Source: Bacteroidales bacterium (GTDB lineage Bacteria > Bacteroidota > Bacteroidia > Bacteroidales > UBA932). From it: a stretch of 64,000 bases of DNA. Location: contig JAFRPH010000038.1 in assembly GCA_017429205.1 (NCBI GenBank), positions 40,761 through 104,760 on the forward strand. The letters run 5' to 3'. Position numbers and translations under genes: made by a program. The notes beneath the pieces are model-generated. The model saw only the letters and a list, made by a program, of their open reading frames with translations. It was not told where the DNA came from and ran no database searches. Shown in pieces: positions 25,872-33,657 of this stretch (the stretch's first letter is position 1; every line of letters starts with the position of its first letter).

Positions 25872-27155
25872 ATGCGTAAATTGAAACTCATTTCCATCCT
25901 CGCTACCGTCGCCTTCGCGGTCCTGCCTGCCTGCCAGCAGCTGGAGCCCGATGCGTTCGACAAGCCTTCCTCCACCCGCATGTCCGAATTCCTGGAAGAC
26001 ATCCGCACCACCCTCGCCGCCGAACAGTACGGCTGGACGATGGATTACTTCCCGGGATCCAAGTATGCCGGAGTCACTTATGCGCTCAAATTCACCAACC
26101 AGGAGGTGACTGCCTGCCTCGAGACCGCTCCCACGGTTACCGAGACTTCCTCCTATGCCCTGAAGACCGATGACGGCGCCGTCCTGTCGTTCGACACCTA
26201 CAACACGGTGCTCCACGCCTATGCGACGCCGGACCAGAAGAACTATCAGGCGAAGGGCGGTGACTTCGAGTTCGAAATCAGCTCCTTCGACAAGGAGAAG
26301 AAAGAGATCGTCCTCATCGGCAAGCGTTCCCGCAACCACTGCACCCTGCGTCCGCTGACCAAGCCCGCGGAAGAGTATTTCGCCGGGGTCAAGGAGTTCG
26401 AGAACAGCCTCGCCATCCCGGCGGCCGCCGCCACGGTGGACGGAAAGGAGATCGAACTGTATGTGGATTCCGGCAACCGTTCCATCACCATCGGTGAGAA
26501 GGGAGCGGATGAGGCCGAGCAGCAAATCGTCCGCTACATCCTGACCGAGAACACGCTCCGCTTCTCCCAGCCCTTCAGCATCGGGAACGTGCAGTTCGAC
26601 GAATGGACCTACGATGCCCAGAACGGAACCCTGAACGGTTCCGGCGTCTCCTTCGTCAAGTTCATCCCGCCGGGATATGTCACTTTCGAAGAGTATCTGG
26701 GCGACTACACCTTCTACTACAGCAACGGAAACCGCAACTTCAAGGTCTCCCTCGTCGAAGACGAGCCCGGACGCTCCTTCAAGATGAAGGGCTTCTCCAC
26801 CTACTTCGAGCCCGTCCTCACCTTCGACGGCGGACGCGGACGCCTCAACTGGATCAAGCAGACCATCGGCGGTTCCGGCAGCCTGGAGTACATCCTCGCT
26901 CCTTGGGACTCCAACGCCGGCTACCTGACCTGGATGGAGGGTGTCGGCCTGGTCGGTTCGGTCGAGGACAACTCCGTGCCGGATTTCGTCATCACCTTCG
27001 CAGACAACGGCGTCTGGGAGGACTACACGGCCAACGCCTGGCTGCTCTGGTCGATGAACGGCGACTCCAGCGCGGGCGCCGTGTCCAGCTGGACGACGGC
27101 TACTGGCAGCTACCAGGTTCCCGGTGCGCTTTCCATGAAAAAGATTGCCGAGTAA
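25872..27155 (+). CDS. DUF4302-type lipoprotein
   Basis: Lipoprotein of 427 residues with lipobox AVLPAC. The N-terminal half begins PSSTRMSEFLEDIRTTLAAEQYGWTM, a pattern I associate with DUF4302 proteins encoded beside SusCD and the HExxH metallohydrolase. The middle is beta-rich (KGGDFEFEISSFDKEKKEIV). At about 270 there is a FEEYLGDYTF motif resembling the FLGTW modules of its two large neighbours. No catalytic residues are recognisable, so I take it as an accessory binding protein of the uptake system. A perfect AGGAGG site lies upstream and another lies between it and the next gene. Confidence 0.8.
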   Translation: MRKLKLISILATVAFAVLPACQQLEPDAFDKPSSTRMSEFLEDIRTTLAAEQYGWTMDYFPGSKYAGVTYALKFTNQEVTACLETAPTVTETSSYALKTDDGAVLSFDTYNTVLHAYATPDQKNYQAKGGDFEFEISSFDKEKKEIVLIGKRSRNHCTLRPLTKPAEEYFAGVKEFENSLAIPAAAATVDGKEIELYVDSGNRSITIGEKGADEAEQQIVRYILTENTLRFSQPFSIGNVQFDEWTYDAQNGTLNGSGVSFVKFIPPGYVTFEEYLGDYTFYYSNGNRNFKVSLVEDEPGRSFKMKGFSTYFEPVLTFDGGRGRLNWIKQTIGGSGSLEYILAPWDSNAGYLTWMEGVGLVGSVEDNSVPDFVITFADNGVWEDYTANAWLLWSMNGDSSAGAVSSWTTATGSYQVPGALSMKKIAE

Positions 27156-27161
27156 AGGAGG
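27156..27161 (+). promoter_or_regulatory. Strong Shine-Dalgarno site (AGGAGG)
   Basis: AGGAGG starts one base after the preceding TAA stop and lies 8 nt before the ATG at 27170. It decides that start over the long open frame extending upstream. Confidence 0.75.
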
Positions 27162-27169
27162 AAACGCGT

Positions 27170-29296
27170 ATGAAAAAGATTTTTAGCATCTTACTGACTC
27201 TGATGGCAGCGCTGGGCGTCTTCTCCTGCCAAATCGAGAAAGACGCGGACGGCTCCCAGTATCTGGCGGGACCGGCCCTGGAGATCGTCTCCAAGGAAGT
27301 GGTCTTCGCCCCCCAGGGAGGCAGCGGCTCCATCGTGATCAACACCCGGGAAACCCTCTCCGCCTCGGCGGACCGTTCCTGGGCCACCGTGACTGTCGCG
27401 GGCAACCGCGTCACCGTCACCGTCGACCGGAACGAGAGCCTGGAATCGCGGTACGCCACGATCAAGCTCGCCGCCGGCGGCGCCACGGCCGAGGTTCAGG
27501 CCCAGCAGTTCGGCATCAACTCCGCCCACGCCTGGGATGACACCTACACCTTCCCGTACGGCGGCGGCGAGCTCGACCTGCCGTACGGCGAGAACGGGAC
27601 CGTCTGGGTGGACGTCTCCGAGGCGAACTGGATTTCGGCCCTGGTCGACGAAGAGAATCACCTGATCCACTTCACCGTGGCCAAGAGCATCTACAACTAC
27701 GAGCGCGTGGGCCACGTGACCGTGACCATCGGTGACGACTACACCCGCGAACTCACCTTCATCCAGCAGAAGAACCCCGCCGGTCTCAACCCGGGCGAGG
27801 AAGAACCTGTCGAATTCACGGTCCAGCCCGCCTGGACGCCCAAGTACATCCAGCCGACCGATCCGAACGCCCCGGTGTCCACGGTTGGCGTGGATGTGGC
27901 CGAAGGCCAGAGCGGCGGCCGCTACTTCATCCAGGTCGTTCCCCAGGCCGACTTCAACGCGGCCGGCGCGGACGAACAGATCTTCCTCAACCGCAACGCG
28001 GCGACGTGGGCCGCAGCCTCCCCGAGGCTGTTCCGCGCCACCTCCACGCTGGAGATCGACAAGCTGGAGAACGGCAGCTACCGGGTCTACGCCATCGGTG
28101 TCGACAACGACAACAAGGTCAACCACACCTATGCGGTGGCCACTTTCAACGTGACGAAGGTCCTCTCCCCTTACGAGAAGTTCCTCGGCACGTGGTCCAT
28201 CCAGCGCGGCACCTTTGACGACGTGTGGACGATCGTCGAGAAAGAGCCCGGCAAGAGTTATACGATCACAGGTCTGGAAGGAGGCTCCCAAGCCTTCCTG
28301 GGCGAGTACGAGATTACCGCCGAGTTCGACTCCTCGGACAACAGCTTCTCGATCAAGACCCATCCCAACCTCGGCCAGTATACCTTCACGAACTCCGGCG
28401 AATCCCATACGGTGACGATGCGCCTGACGGGTCTGGTCACCTACAACGGCACGCCGAACGTCACGGTGGGCGGCAACTACACCGTCTGCAAGGTCGCCAT
28501 TACCGGCGACGGCGAATTCACGGTCACGGCCGGTCCCGACCTGTCCCTGCAGGGCGCCGGCGGCACCTTCCCGCTGACGGGTATGAACTTGAATGGTCTG
28601 GAAAGCTCCAGCGCCTGGACCTTCGACAACGGCACGCCGTACAATTTCCCGTTCAAGGCGACGCAGCTCACCCAGGGCAGCGGCTCCGACCCGGGTGACG
28701 ATCCCGGCGACGATCCGGGCAATGATGCGTACACCAAGTGGCTCGGCACCTGGAACGTCGGTTCCGGCCGGACGGTCACCATCGCGCCCGAAGAGCAAGG
28801 CAAGAGCTATCGGGTGACCGATTCCGGTTTCGGTGGTTTCGAGTATGTGACCTTGCTGGACAGCAGCACCGGCGAGATGCTCTTCCACTTGCAGATGGTG
28901 GACGAGTATGACATCGATGAGTACTACTTCATCGGCGTTGACGGGAATTCTCTCCGCTACGGCGATGAAGGCCAGGATTACCTGCTCGCACGCGGTGTCC
29001 TTTCGGCCAACGGTTCGTCGATGACGATCTCCCCGGTCAAGTACATGTCCGACGGCGAGGAGGTCCAGGCGGCCGCCGTGACGATTCTGGACTATCAGAC
29101 GGAGGACGGAAACGGATACGACAAAGGCTGGTACGGTTTGAACGGCATTGACGATTTTACGCTTCCCGCCACCCTCACGAAGGCCTCTTCTTCCGCGCTG
29201 TCCGTTGCCCGGACGAACTACTATGACATGAATCTGAACCGGTTCGTCCCTGCCGCCCGCGCGGCGGCGCCGACCAAGTCCCGGAGGATTCAGTAA
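27170..29296 (+). CDS. BACON-type surface lipoprotein with two FLGTW modules
   Basis: Lipoprotein of 708 residues; the Shine-Dalgarno site and signal peptide (MKKIFSILLTLMAALGVFSC) fix the start. Two BACON-like beta domains occupy about 35-110 and 115-200, with SWATVTVAGNRVTVTVDRN and NWISALVDEENHLIHFTV. A further beta domain follows. Two modules open at YEKFLGTW (about 335) and YTKWLGTW (about 520), separated by the acidic linker DPGDDPGDDPGND. The last ends FTLPATLTKASSS, matching the module ends in the first lipoprotein of the locus. The C-terminus is short and basic (AAPTKSRRIQ). BACON domains usually act as spacers or carbohydrate/mucin-contacting modules; no enzyme motif is visible. Confidence 0.82.
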   Translation: MKKIFSILLTLMAALGVFSCQIEKDADGSQYLAGPALEIVSKEVVFAPQGGSGSIVINTRETLSASADRSWATVTVAGNRVTVTVDRNESLESRYATIKLAAGGATAEVQAQQFGINSAHAWDDTYTFPYGGGELDLPYGENGTVWVDVSEANWISALVDEENHLIHFTVAKSIYNYERVGHVTVTIGDDYTRELTFIQQKNPAGLNPGEEEPVEFTVQPAWTPKYIQPTDPNAPVSTVGVDVAEGQSGGRYFIQVVPQADFNAAGADEQIFLNRNAATWAAASPRLFRATSTLEIDKLENGSYRVYAIGVDNDNKVNHTYAVATFNVTKVLSPYEKFLGTWSIQRGTFDDVWTIVEKEPGKSYTITGLEGGSQAFLGEYEITAEFDSSDNSFSIKTHPNLGQYTFTNSGESHTVTMRLTGLVTYNGTPNVTVGGNYTVCKVAITGDGEFTVTAGPDLSLQGAGGTFPLTGMNLNGLESSSAWTFDNGTPYNFPFKATQLTQGSGSDPGDDPGDDPGNDAYTKWLGTWNVGSGRTVTIAPEEQGKSYRVTDSGFGGFEYVTLLDSSTGEMLFHLQMVDEYDIDEYYFIGVDGNSLRYGDEGQDYLLARGVLSANGSSMTISPVKYMSDGEEVQAAAVTILDYQTEDGNGYDKGWYGLNGIDDFTLPATLTKASSSALSVARTNYYDMNLNRFVPAARAAAPTKSRRIQ

Positions 29297-29308
29297 CGCT
29301 TACAAGTC

Positions 29309-29344
29309 AAGAGGGACGTTTCTATGAAATGTCCCTCTTCTTTT
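29309..29344 (+). terminator. Rho-independent terminator or attenuator
   Basis: AAGAGGGAC (29309-29317) pairs with GTCCCTCTT (29331-29339), followed by CTTTTC. It separates the SusCD operon from the S8 protease gene but ends only about 10 nt before that gene's ATG, so partial read-through would feed the protease. Confidence 0.75.
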
Positions 29345-29353
29345 CACGATTGA

Positions 29354-31966
29354 ATGAAACTGAAACTGCTTGTATTCCCTGTCCTGCTGACGGCACTCGT
29401 CTCCTGCGTGCGGGAAGCCCCAGTCACCCCGGAGACGAAGCCGGAAGCGGGCCAGGTAACTGATTCCGAACAAGCACCTTCCTACGTGAAGGTGCTTTTC
29501 AGCGAAGAGATGTGCGACCTCGTCGAGGAAGACCTTTCCCTCGGACAGGTCCGTACGCGTTCGGAAGGCCTCAACGGGCTGGTGGACGAGCTGGGCATCG
29601 AATCGATGGAACGGCTCTTCCCCTTCGCCGGCGAGTTCGAACCCCGGACGCGGAAGGAGGGCCTGCACCGCTGGTACAAGGTCAGCTACGCCGAGGGCGT
29701 GCCCGCCACGCGGGCCACGCGCGCGTTCGAATCCCTTCCCGGCGTGGAAATGGTCGAGGAGCCCCTCAAGGCCTCCCTCACGACCAATGACAAGTACTGG
29801 GGGGACATGTGGGGACTCAACAACACCCGGTATCCCGGCAAGGACGTCAACGTCCAGGAAGTCTGGGAGAACTATTCGGTCGGCAATCCGGACGTGGTCG
29901 TAGCCGTCATCGACGGCGGCATCGACCTGAACCATCCCGACCTGGCGTGGAACTGCCTCCCTTCGGGCCACAAGAGCTACGTGCCCGGGGCTGCGAACGT
30001 CGTCGGACACGACCACGGGACGCACGTCGCCGGCACGATCGCCGCGGTGAGCAACAACGGCATCGGCGTGGCCGGCATCGCCGGCGGCAATTACGCCGAA
30101 GGTCGCCGGGGCGTCAGCCTCCTCTCCCAGCAGTGCTTCTACACGGTCGGCACCGGCGCCAACGCCCGGGACCGGAGCGGCGATTTCGAGACGGCCATCA
30201 AGGAGGCCGCGGACAAGGGGGCCCTGATCTCCTCCAACAGCTGGGGGTATAACTTCGATGCGGACGACGACGGGGTAATCTCCAACGCGGAACTGGCGTC
30301 CGCCCGCTCCGCACACCAGAATGTCCAGTACTACTCGATCGCGCGCGCCATCGACTACTTCGTCAAGTACGCGGGCTGCGACAACGACGGCAACCAGCTT
30401 CCGGGCAGCCTGATGAAGGGCGGCCTGGTCGTGTTCGCCGCCGGCAACGAGAACATCCCCTATGGCTGCCCGGCCAACTACGAGCCCTGCCTCGCCGTCG
30501 GCGCCACGACGGTCTCCGGAAGCCGGGCCAGCTTCTCCAACTATGGAGAGTGGGTGGACCTCTGCGCTCCCGGCCAAAACATCATCAGCACGCATCCCAA
30601 CAGCTCCTACATCTCCTATTCGGGAACGTCCATGGCCTGCCCGCACGTCACGGGCGTGGCCGCCCTGGTCCTGTCCTACTTCGGCGGACAAGGGTTCACG
30701 GTCGATGACCTGAAATCCCGCCTGCTCGAGGGCGCCAAAGACATCGGTCTTTCGTCCGGCAGCCGGCCGGTCGGGTCCCTCGTGGACGCCATGGGCGCCT
30801 TCATGGCCCATGACAGCGGAACCCCCGACCCCGTCGCGGACTTCACGGTCGAGCCCATCGGGCACAACCTCCGCCTGGACTTCCAGGGCGGTGGCGGCAC
30901 CTACGGCTACATGGCCCTGGCGGCCAAGAGCGAAGAGGCCCTCCGGAAAACGCGCCTGTCGATGCTGGACACCGGCATCGAGTTCGCCCACCTGGTCATC
31001 GGCGACGTGGAAGCGCCGGTCGCTCCCCGCAGCATCGAGCTGCTGAGCCTGGAGCCCGACACGGACTACTACGTGTCCATCGCCGCCTACAGCTACGGCC
31101 GCCGCTATTCCGACCTGGCCCCGATCAAAAAGGTCCACACCGATCGCAACGGCAAGCCGACGATCGAGACCGATCCGGCGGAAACCTTCGTGTTCCGCCA
31201 GTTCGAGGAGGTGGACATTCCGTTCACGATCCTCGATCCGGACCGGGACACCATCGCGGTGGACTTCCAGACCAACGGACGCGCCACGCTCAAGGCCGAG
31301 ATGGACGGAAAATGGCATTTCCGCCTGATCTGCCAGGCCGTCCGCGGCCCGGCGAGCTTCCAGGCGACCCTCGTCGCTTCCGACCGGTTCGGCGAGCGCG
31401 CGCTGCGCTCCTTCAAGTATTCCGTCCTGGAGAACGTGGAGCCGGTCCTCTCCCGCGAAATCGCGCCCATCGCGCTGAACGCCGTGGGACAGAGCGTGGA
31501 CATCGACCTCTCCCAGCATTTCACGGACGAGGACGGAGAGCCGCTGGACTACCGGGTCAACAGCCTGGCTGCCAGCACGGTCGCCGCCGAGCTCGTGGAC
31601 GGGAACAAAATGCGCATCACCGCCCGCGCCTTCGGGCTCGGGGAGGTGCGCGCCGCCGTCTTCGACGCGATGGGCGCCACCGCGAAGTGCGACATCCCGG
31701 TCCTAGTCCGCCCGGCCGGCGAGAAAGTGACCGTGCTGGAAGGCAATTTGTTCACGGACAAGCTGACCATCCTGACGGCCGAACAAGCCACGCAGACTAC
31801 TGTGCGGCTCGTCTCGGCGTCGGGCACCGTGATCGCGTCGGCCTCCGGCGAGTACAGCGCCTTCAATCCGGTCGTCCTGGATACCGGCAAAGTCGCCCCC
31901 GGACTCTACACGCTGTCCGTAGACATCGCCGGCGACGTGACCCGCATGACCCTTGTAAAGAAGTAA
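29354..31966 (+). CDS. Subtilisin-like (S8) serine protease lipoprotein with T9SS-like tail
   Basis: Secreted protease of 870 residues. The signal ends in the lipobox LTALVSC. An inhibitor-like propeptide covers about 40-150. The S8 catalytic domain has Asp187 (VIDGGID), His221 (HGTHVAGT) and Ser426 (GTSMACPHVTG), all present. Fibronectin- and cadherin-like beta domains follow (about 490-780). The last about 75 residues (from VTVLEGNLF to PGLYTLSVDIAGDVTRMTLVKK-type strands) resemble a type IX secretion sorting domain of the PGxYxL class. Having both a lipobox and such a tail is odd. Its position after the SusCD genes suggests that it digests protein so that the transporter can import the peptides. 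It is followed 1 nt later by a PorV/PorQ-like gene. Confidence 0.9.
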   Translation: MKLKLLVFPVLLTALVSCVREAPVTPETKPEAGQVTDSEQAPSYVKVLFSEEMCDLVEEDLSLGQVRTRSEGLNGLVDELGIESMERLFPFAGEFEPRTRKEGLHRWYKVSYAEGVPATRATRAFESLPGVEMVEEPLKASLTTNDKYWGDMWGLNNTRYPGKDVNVQEVWENYSVGNPDVVVAVIDGGIDLNHPDLAWNCLPSGHKSYVPGAANVVGHDHGTHVAGTIAAVSNNGIGVAGIAGGNYAEGRRGVSLLSQQCFYTVGTGANARDRSGDFETAIKEAADKGALISSNSWGYNFDADDDGVISNAELASARSAHQNVQYYSIARAIDYFVKYAGCDNDGNQLPGSLMKGGLVVFAAGNENIPYGCPANYEPCLAVGATTVSGSRASFSNYGEWVDLCAPGQNIISTHPNSSYISYSGTSMACPHVTGVAALVLSYFGGQGFTVDDLKSRLLEGAKDIGLSSGSRPVGSLVDAMGAFMAHDSGTPDPVADFTVEPIGHNLRLDFQGGGGTYGYMALAAKSEEALRKTRLSMLDTGIEFAHLVIGDVEAPVAPRSIELLSLEPDTDYYVSIAAYSYGRRYSDLAPIKKVHTDRNGKPTIETDPAETFVFRQFEEVDIPFTILDPDRDTIAVDFQTNGRATLKAEMDGKWHFRLICQAVRGPASFQATLVASDRFGERALRSFKYSVLENVEPVLSREIAPIALNAVGQSVDIDLSQHFTDEDGEPLDYRVNSLAASTVAAELVDGNKMRITARAFGLGEVRAAVFDAMGATAKCDIPVLVRPAGEKVTVLEGNLFTDKLTILTAEQATQTTVRLVSASGTVIASASGEYSAFNPVVLDTGKVAPGLYTLSVDIAGDVTRMTLVKK

Positions 31967-31967
31967 G

Positions 31968-32888
31968 ATGATGAAGAGATCCGTCTTGTCCCTTTTCCTC
32001 GCCGGCATCCTGTGCCTGACCGCCCTCCCTGCGGCCGCCCAGGACGCTGCCGGCGCGAATGAAGCGATGGGATCGCTTCGTGTCGACCGCGACCCGGTCC
32101 TCCTCTCGATGGCGGGCGCCGGTTTCGCGATGACTTCTTCCAACCAGGCCTACGCCGCCTTCGGCAATCCGGCCGCGGCCGCCTTCTCGCCCAAAAAGCT
32201 CGAGGCAGGCGTCTCCTACGGCTCCTGGGCGCCCAAGTACGCGGCGGGCAGCCAGATTTCCGCTGGCGTGACCGGCCACGTGAAGAAAAGCGTGGCGCTC
32301 TCCCTCGGATTCTCCCGCACGGGTTATCCGGGCCTCGATTTCGAGCCCGCCTCCGCCTTCAAGCCTTCGGATCTCGTGATCCGGGCGGGCGTGGGGTTCG
32401 CGGTCTCGGAGTCCTTCGGCATCGGCTTCACCGCGGGCTATGCGAAGGAGGCGCTCCTGTCGGACTACAGCCTTTCAGCCTTCAGCGTTTCCGCCCTGGC
32501 GCAGTACCGCGTCGCGGGCCTGAACCTGGCGGGCGGCATCGTCCACCTGGGCGGCAAGGTCGCCTCCGCCTATCCCCTGCCCTCCTCCGCCAAACTGGCG
32601 GCGGACTACAGCTTCGAATTCGGGAACAGCAACCTGCACGTCGCGCTCGACGGGGACTACTACTTCAGCGGCAACTATTCCGTGGCGCTGGGCCTGAACG
32701 CAGGCATCGGCGGCATCGGGTTCGTCCGGGGCGGCTACCGCCTCGCCAGCGCGAACGCCGCCATCCCTTCGGGCCTGGGCCTGGGCGCCGGCCTCGCCTG
32801 GCACGGCATCTCCCTGGACGTGTCCTTCGTGACCGCTTCCGAAACGGTCGGCGGCAGCTGGATGGCGGGACTGGGCTACCGGTTCTGA
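31968..32888 (+). CDS. PorV/PorQ-like outer-membrane beta-barrel protein
   Basis: Barrel protein of 306 residues with a signal peptide ending ALPAAAQ. The segment RVDRDPVLLSMAGAGFAMTSSNQAYAAFGNPAAAAF matches the family pattern of PorV/PorQ (a mature N-terminus with a GxG-A-x-A-x-A run and a conserved NPA). The rest is alternating amphipathic strands ending YRF. PorV recycles cargo in type IX secretion and PorQ has a related role. Other members of this barrel family have no known function. The gene starts 1 nt after the S8 protease stop, so the two are co-expressed, and the protease carries a sorting-domain-like tail. Confidence 0.78.
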   Translation: MMKRSVLSLFLAGILCLTALPAAAQDAAGANEAMGSLRVDRDPVLLSMAGAGFAMTSSNQAYAAFGNPAAAAFSPKKLEAGVSYGSWAPKYAAGSQISAGVTGHVKKSVALSLGFSRTGYPGLDFEPASAFKPSDLVIRAGVGFAVSESFGIGFTAGYAKEALLSDYSLSAFSVSALAQYRVAGLNLAGGIVHLGGKVASAYPLPSSAKLAADYSFEFGNSNLHVALDGDYYFSGNYSVALGLNAGIGGIGFVRGGYRLASANAAIPSGLGLGAGLAWHGISLDVSFVTASETVGGSWMAGLGYRF

Positions 32889-32910
32889 TCCGCTCCCCTC
32901 TTGCATGATG

Positions 32911-32949
32911 AAGGCGGCCCCGGGTTTTCCGGAGCCGCCTTTCGGTTTT
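32911..32949 (+). terminator. Rho-independent terminator ending the protease cluster
   Basis: AAGGCGGC-C-CCGG, loop GTTTT, CCGG-A-GCCGCCTT, then TCGGTTTTAC: a 12-bp stem with one internal mismatch, 22 nt after the stop. Confidence 0.8.
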
Positions 32950-32970
32950 ACTTAACAGTGATTCTCCGCG

Positions 32971-33522
32971 CTAGAAGGCGGCGATGAGTTCGTCGTTCGT
33001 GTAGGCGTCGGCGCCGTAGCAGGTCTTGAGGTAGGCCAGGCCGCCGAGGTAGTCCTCCTCCGTGAAGGAGTTCGTCGCTTCCTTGGCGACGACCACGTCG
33101 TAACCGAGGCAGTAGGCGTCGGCGGAGGTGTGGCGGCAGCACATATGCGTATGGAGACCGGTGATGACGACGGTCTTGACACCCAGTTCCTTGAGGAGGA
33201 TGTCCAGGTCCGTCTGGAAGAAGCCGCTGTAGCGGCGCTTCGGGACGACATAGTCGCAGGCCTGCGGGGTCAGTTCGGGAACCACCTCGGCGCCGGGCGT
33301 GCCCTTGATGGCGTGATCGCCCCAGATTTGCAGTTCGCGGTCGATGCCGGGAAGGTGGCAGTCGTTGCAATAAATCACGGGAACACCCTTTTCGCGGGCC
33401 GCCTCCAGCAGACGGGCGGTGGCGGGGAGGATTTCTACGGCGCGGGGGCAGCCGATGGAACCGGTCACGAAGTCGTTGAGCATGTCGACGACCAGGATGG
33501 CGGGATGGTTGAGTTTTTCCAT
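32971..33522 (-). CDS. Cysteine hydrolase, isochorismatase/nicotinamidase fold
   Basis: Cytoplasmic enzyme of 183 residues. The catalytic triad of the superfamily is visible: Asp in ILVVDMLNDF, Lys in VVPKRRYSGFFQTD and the nucleophilic Cys in THMCCRHTSADA. The position before the catalytic Cys (HTHMCC) resembles proteins of the nicotinamidase-related group, not isochorismatase proper. The substrate could be nicotinamide or another small amide. No NAD-salvage gene is adjacent. It is monocistronic and divergent from the ATP-grasp gene. Confidence 0.88.
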   Translation of the reverse strand: MEKLNHPAILVVDMLNDFVTGSIGCPRAVEILPATARLLEAAREKGVPVIYCNDCHLPGIDRELQIWGDHAIKGTPGAEVVPELTPQACDYVVPKRRYSGFFQTDLDILLKELGVKTVVITGLHTHMCCRHTSADAYCLGYDVVVAKEATNSFTEEDYLGGLAYLKTCYGADAYTNDELIAAF

Positions 33523-33617
33523 TTCTGAGTGTAAGTGTTAATAGTCGTTTCCCGATGCCGGGAGCATCGTACCCAATCCAACATCCGTGCCAATGACCAC
33601 CATTGCCGTTTTTTTCG

Positions 33618-33625
33618 TACCTTTG
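33618..33625 (+). promoter_or_regulatory. Probable promoter of the ATP-grasp gene
   Basis: TACCTTTG fits TANNTTTG and lies 32 nt before the ATG. No matching -33 element is found at the usual distance. Confidence 0.5.
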
Positions 33626-33657
33626 CACCCCGAAAGTATCGAAATGGACAACGAACT

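Noticed and set aside
26603..27169. Upstream extension of the BACON lipoprotein frame
   Set aside because: AGGAGG 8 nt before the ATG at 27170 and the lipoprotein signal fix the real start; the extension overlaps DUF4302 coding sequence.
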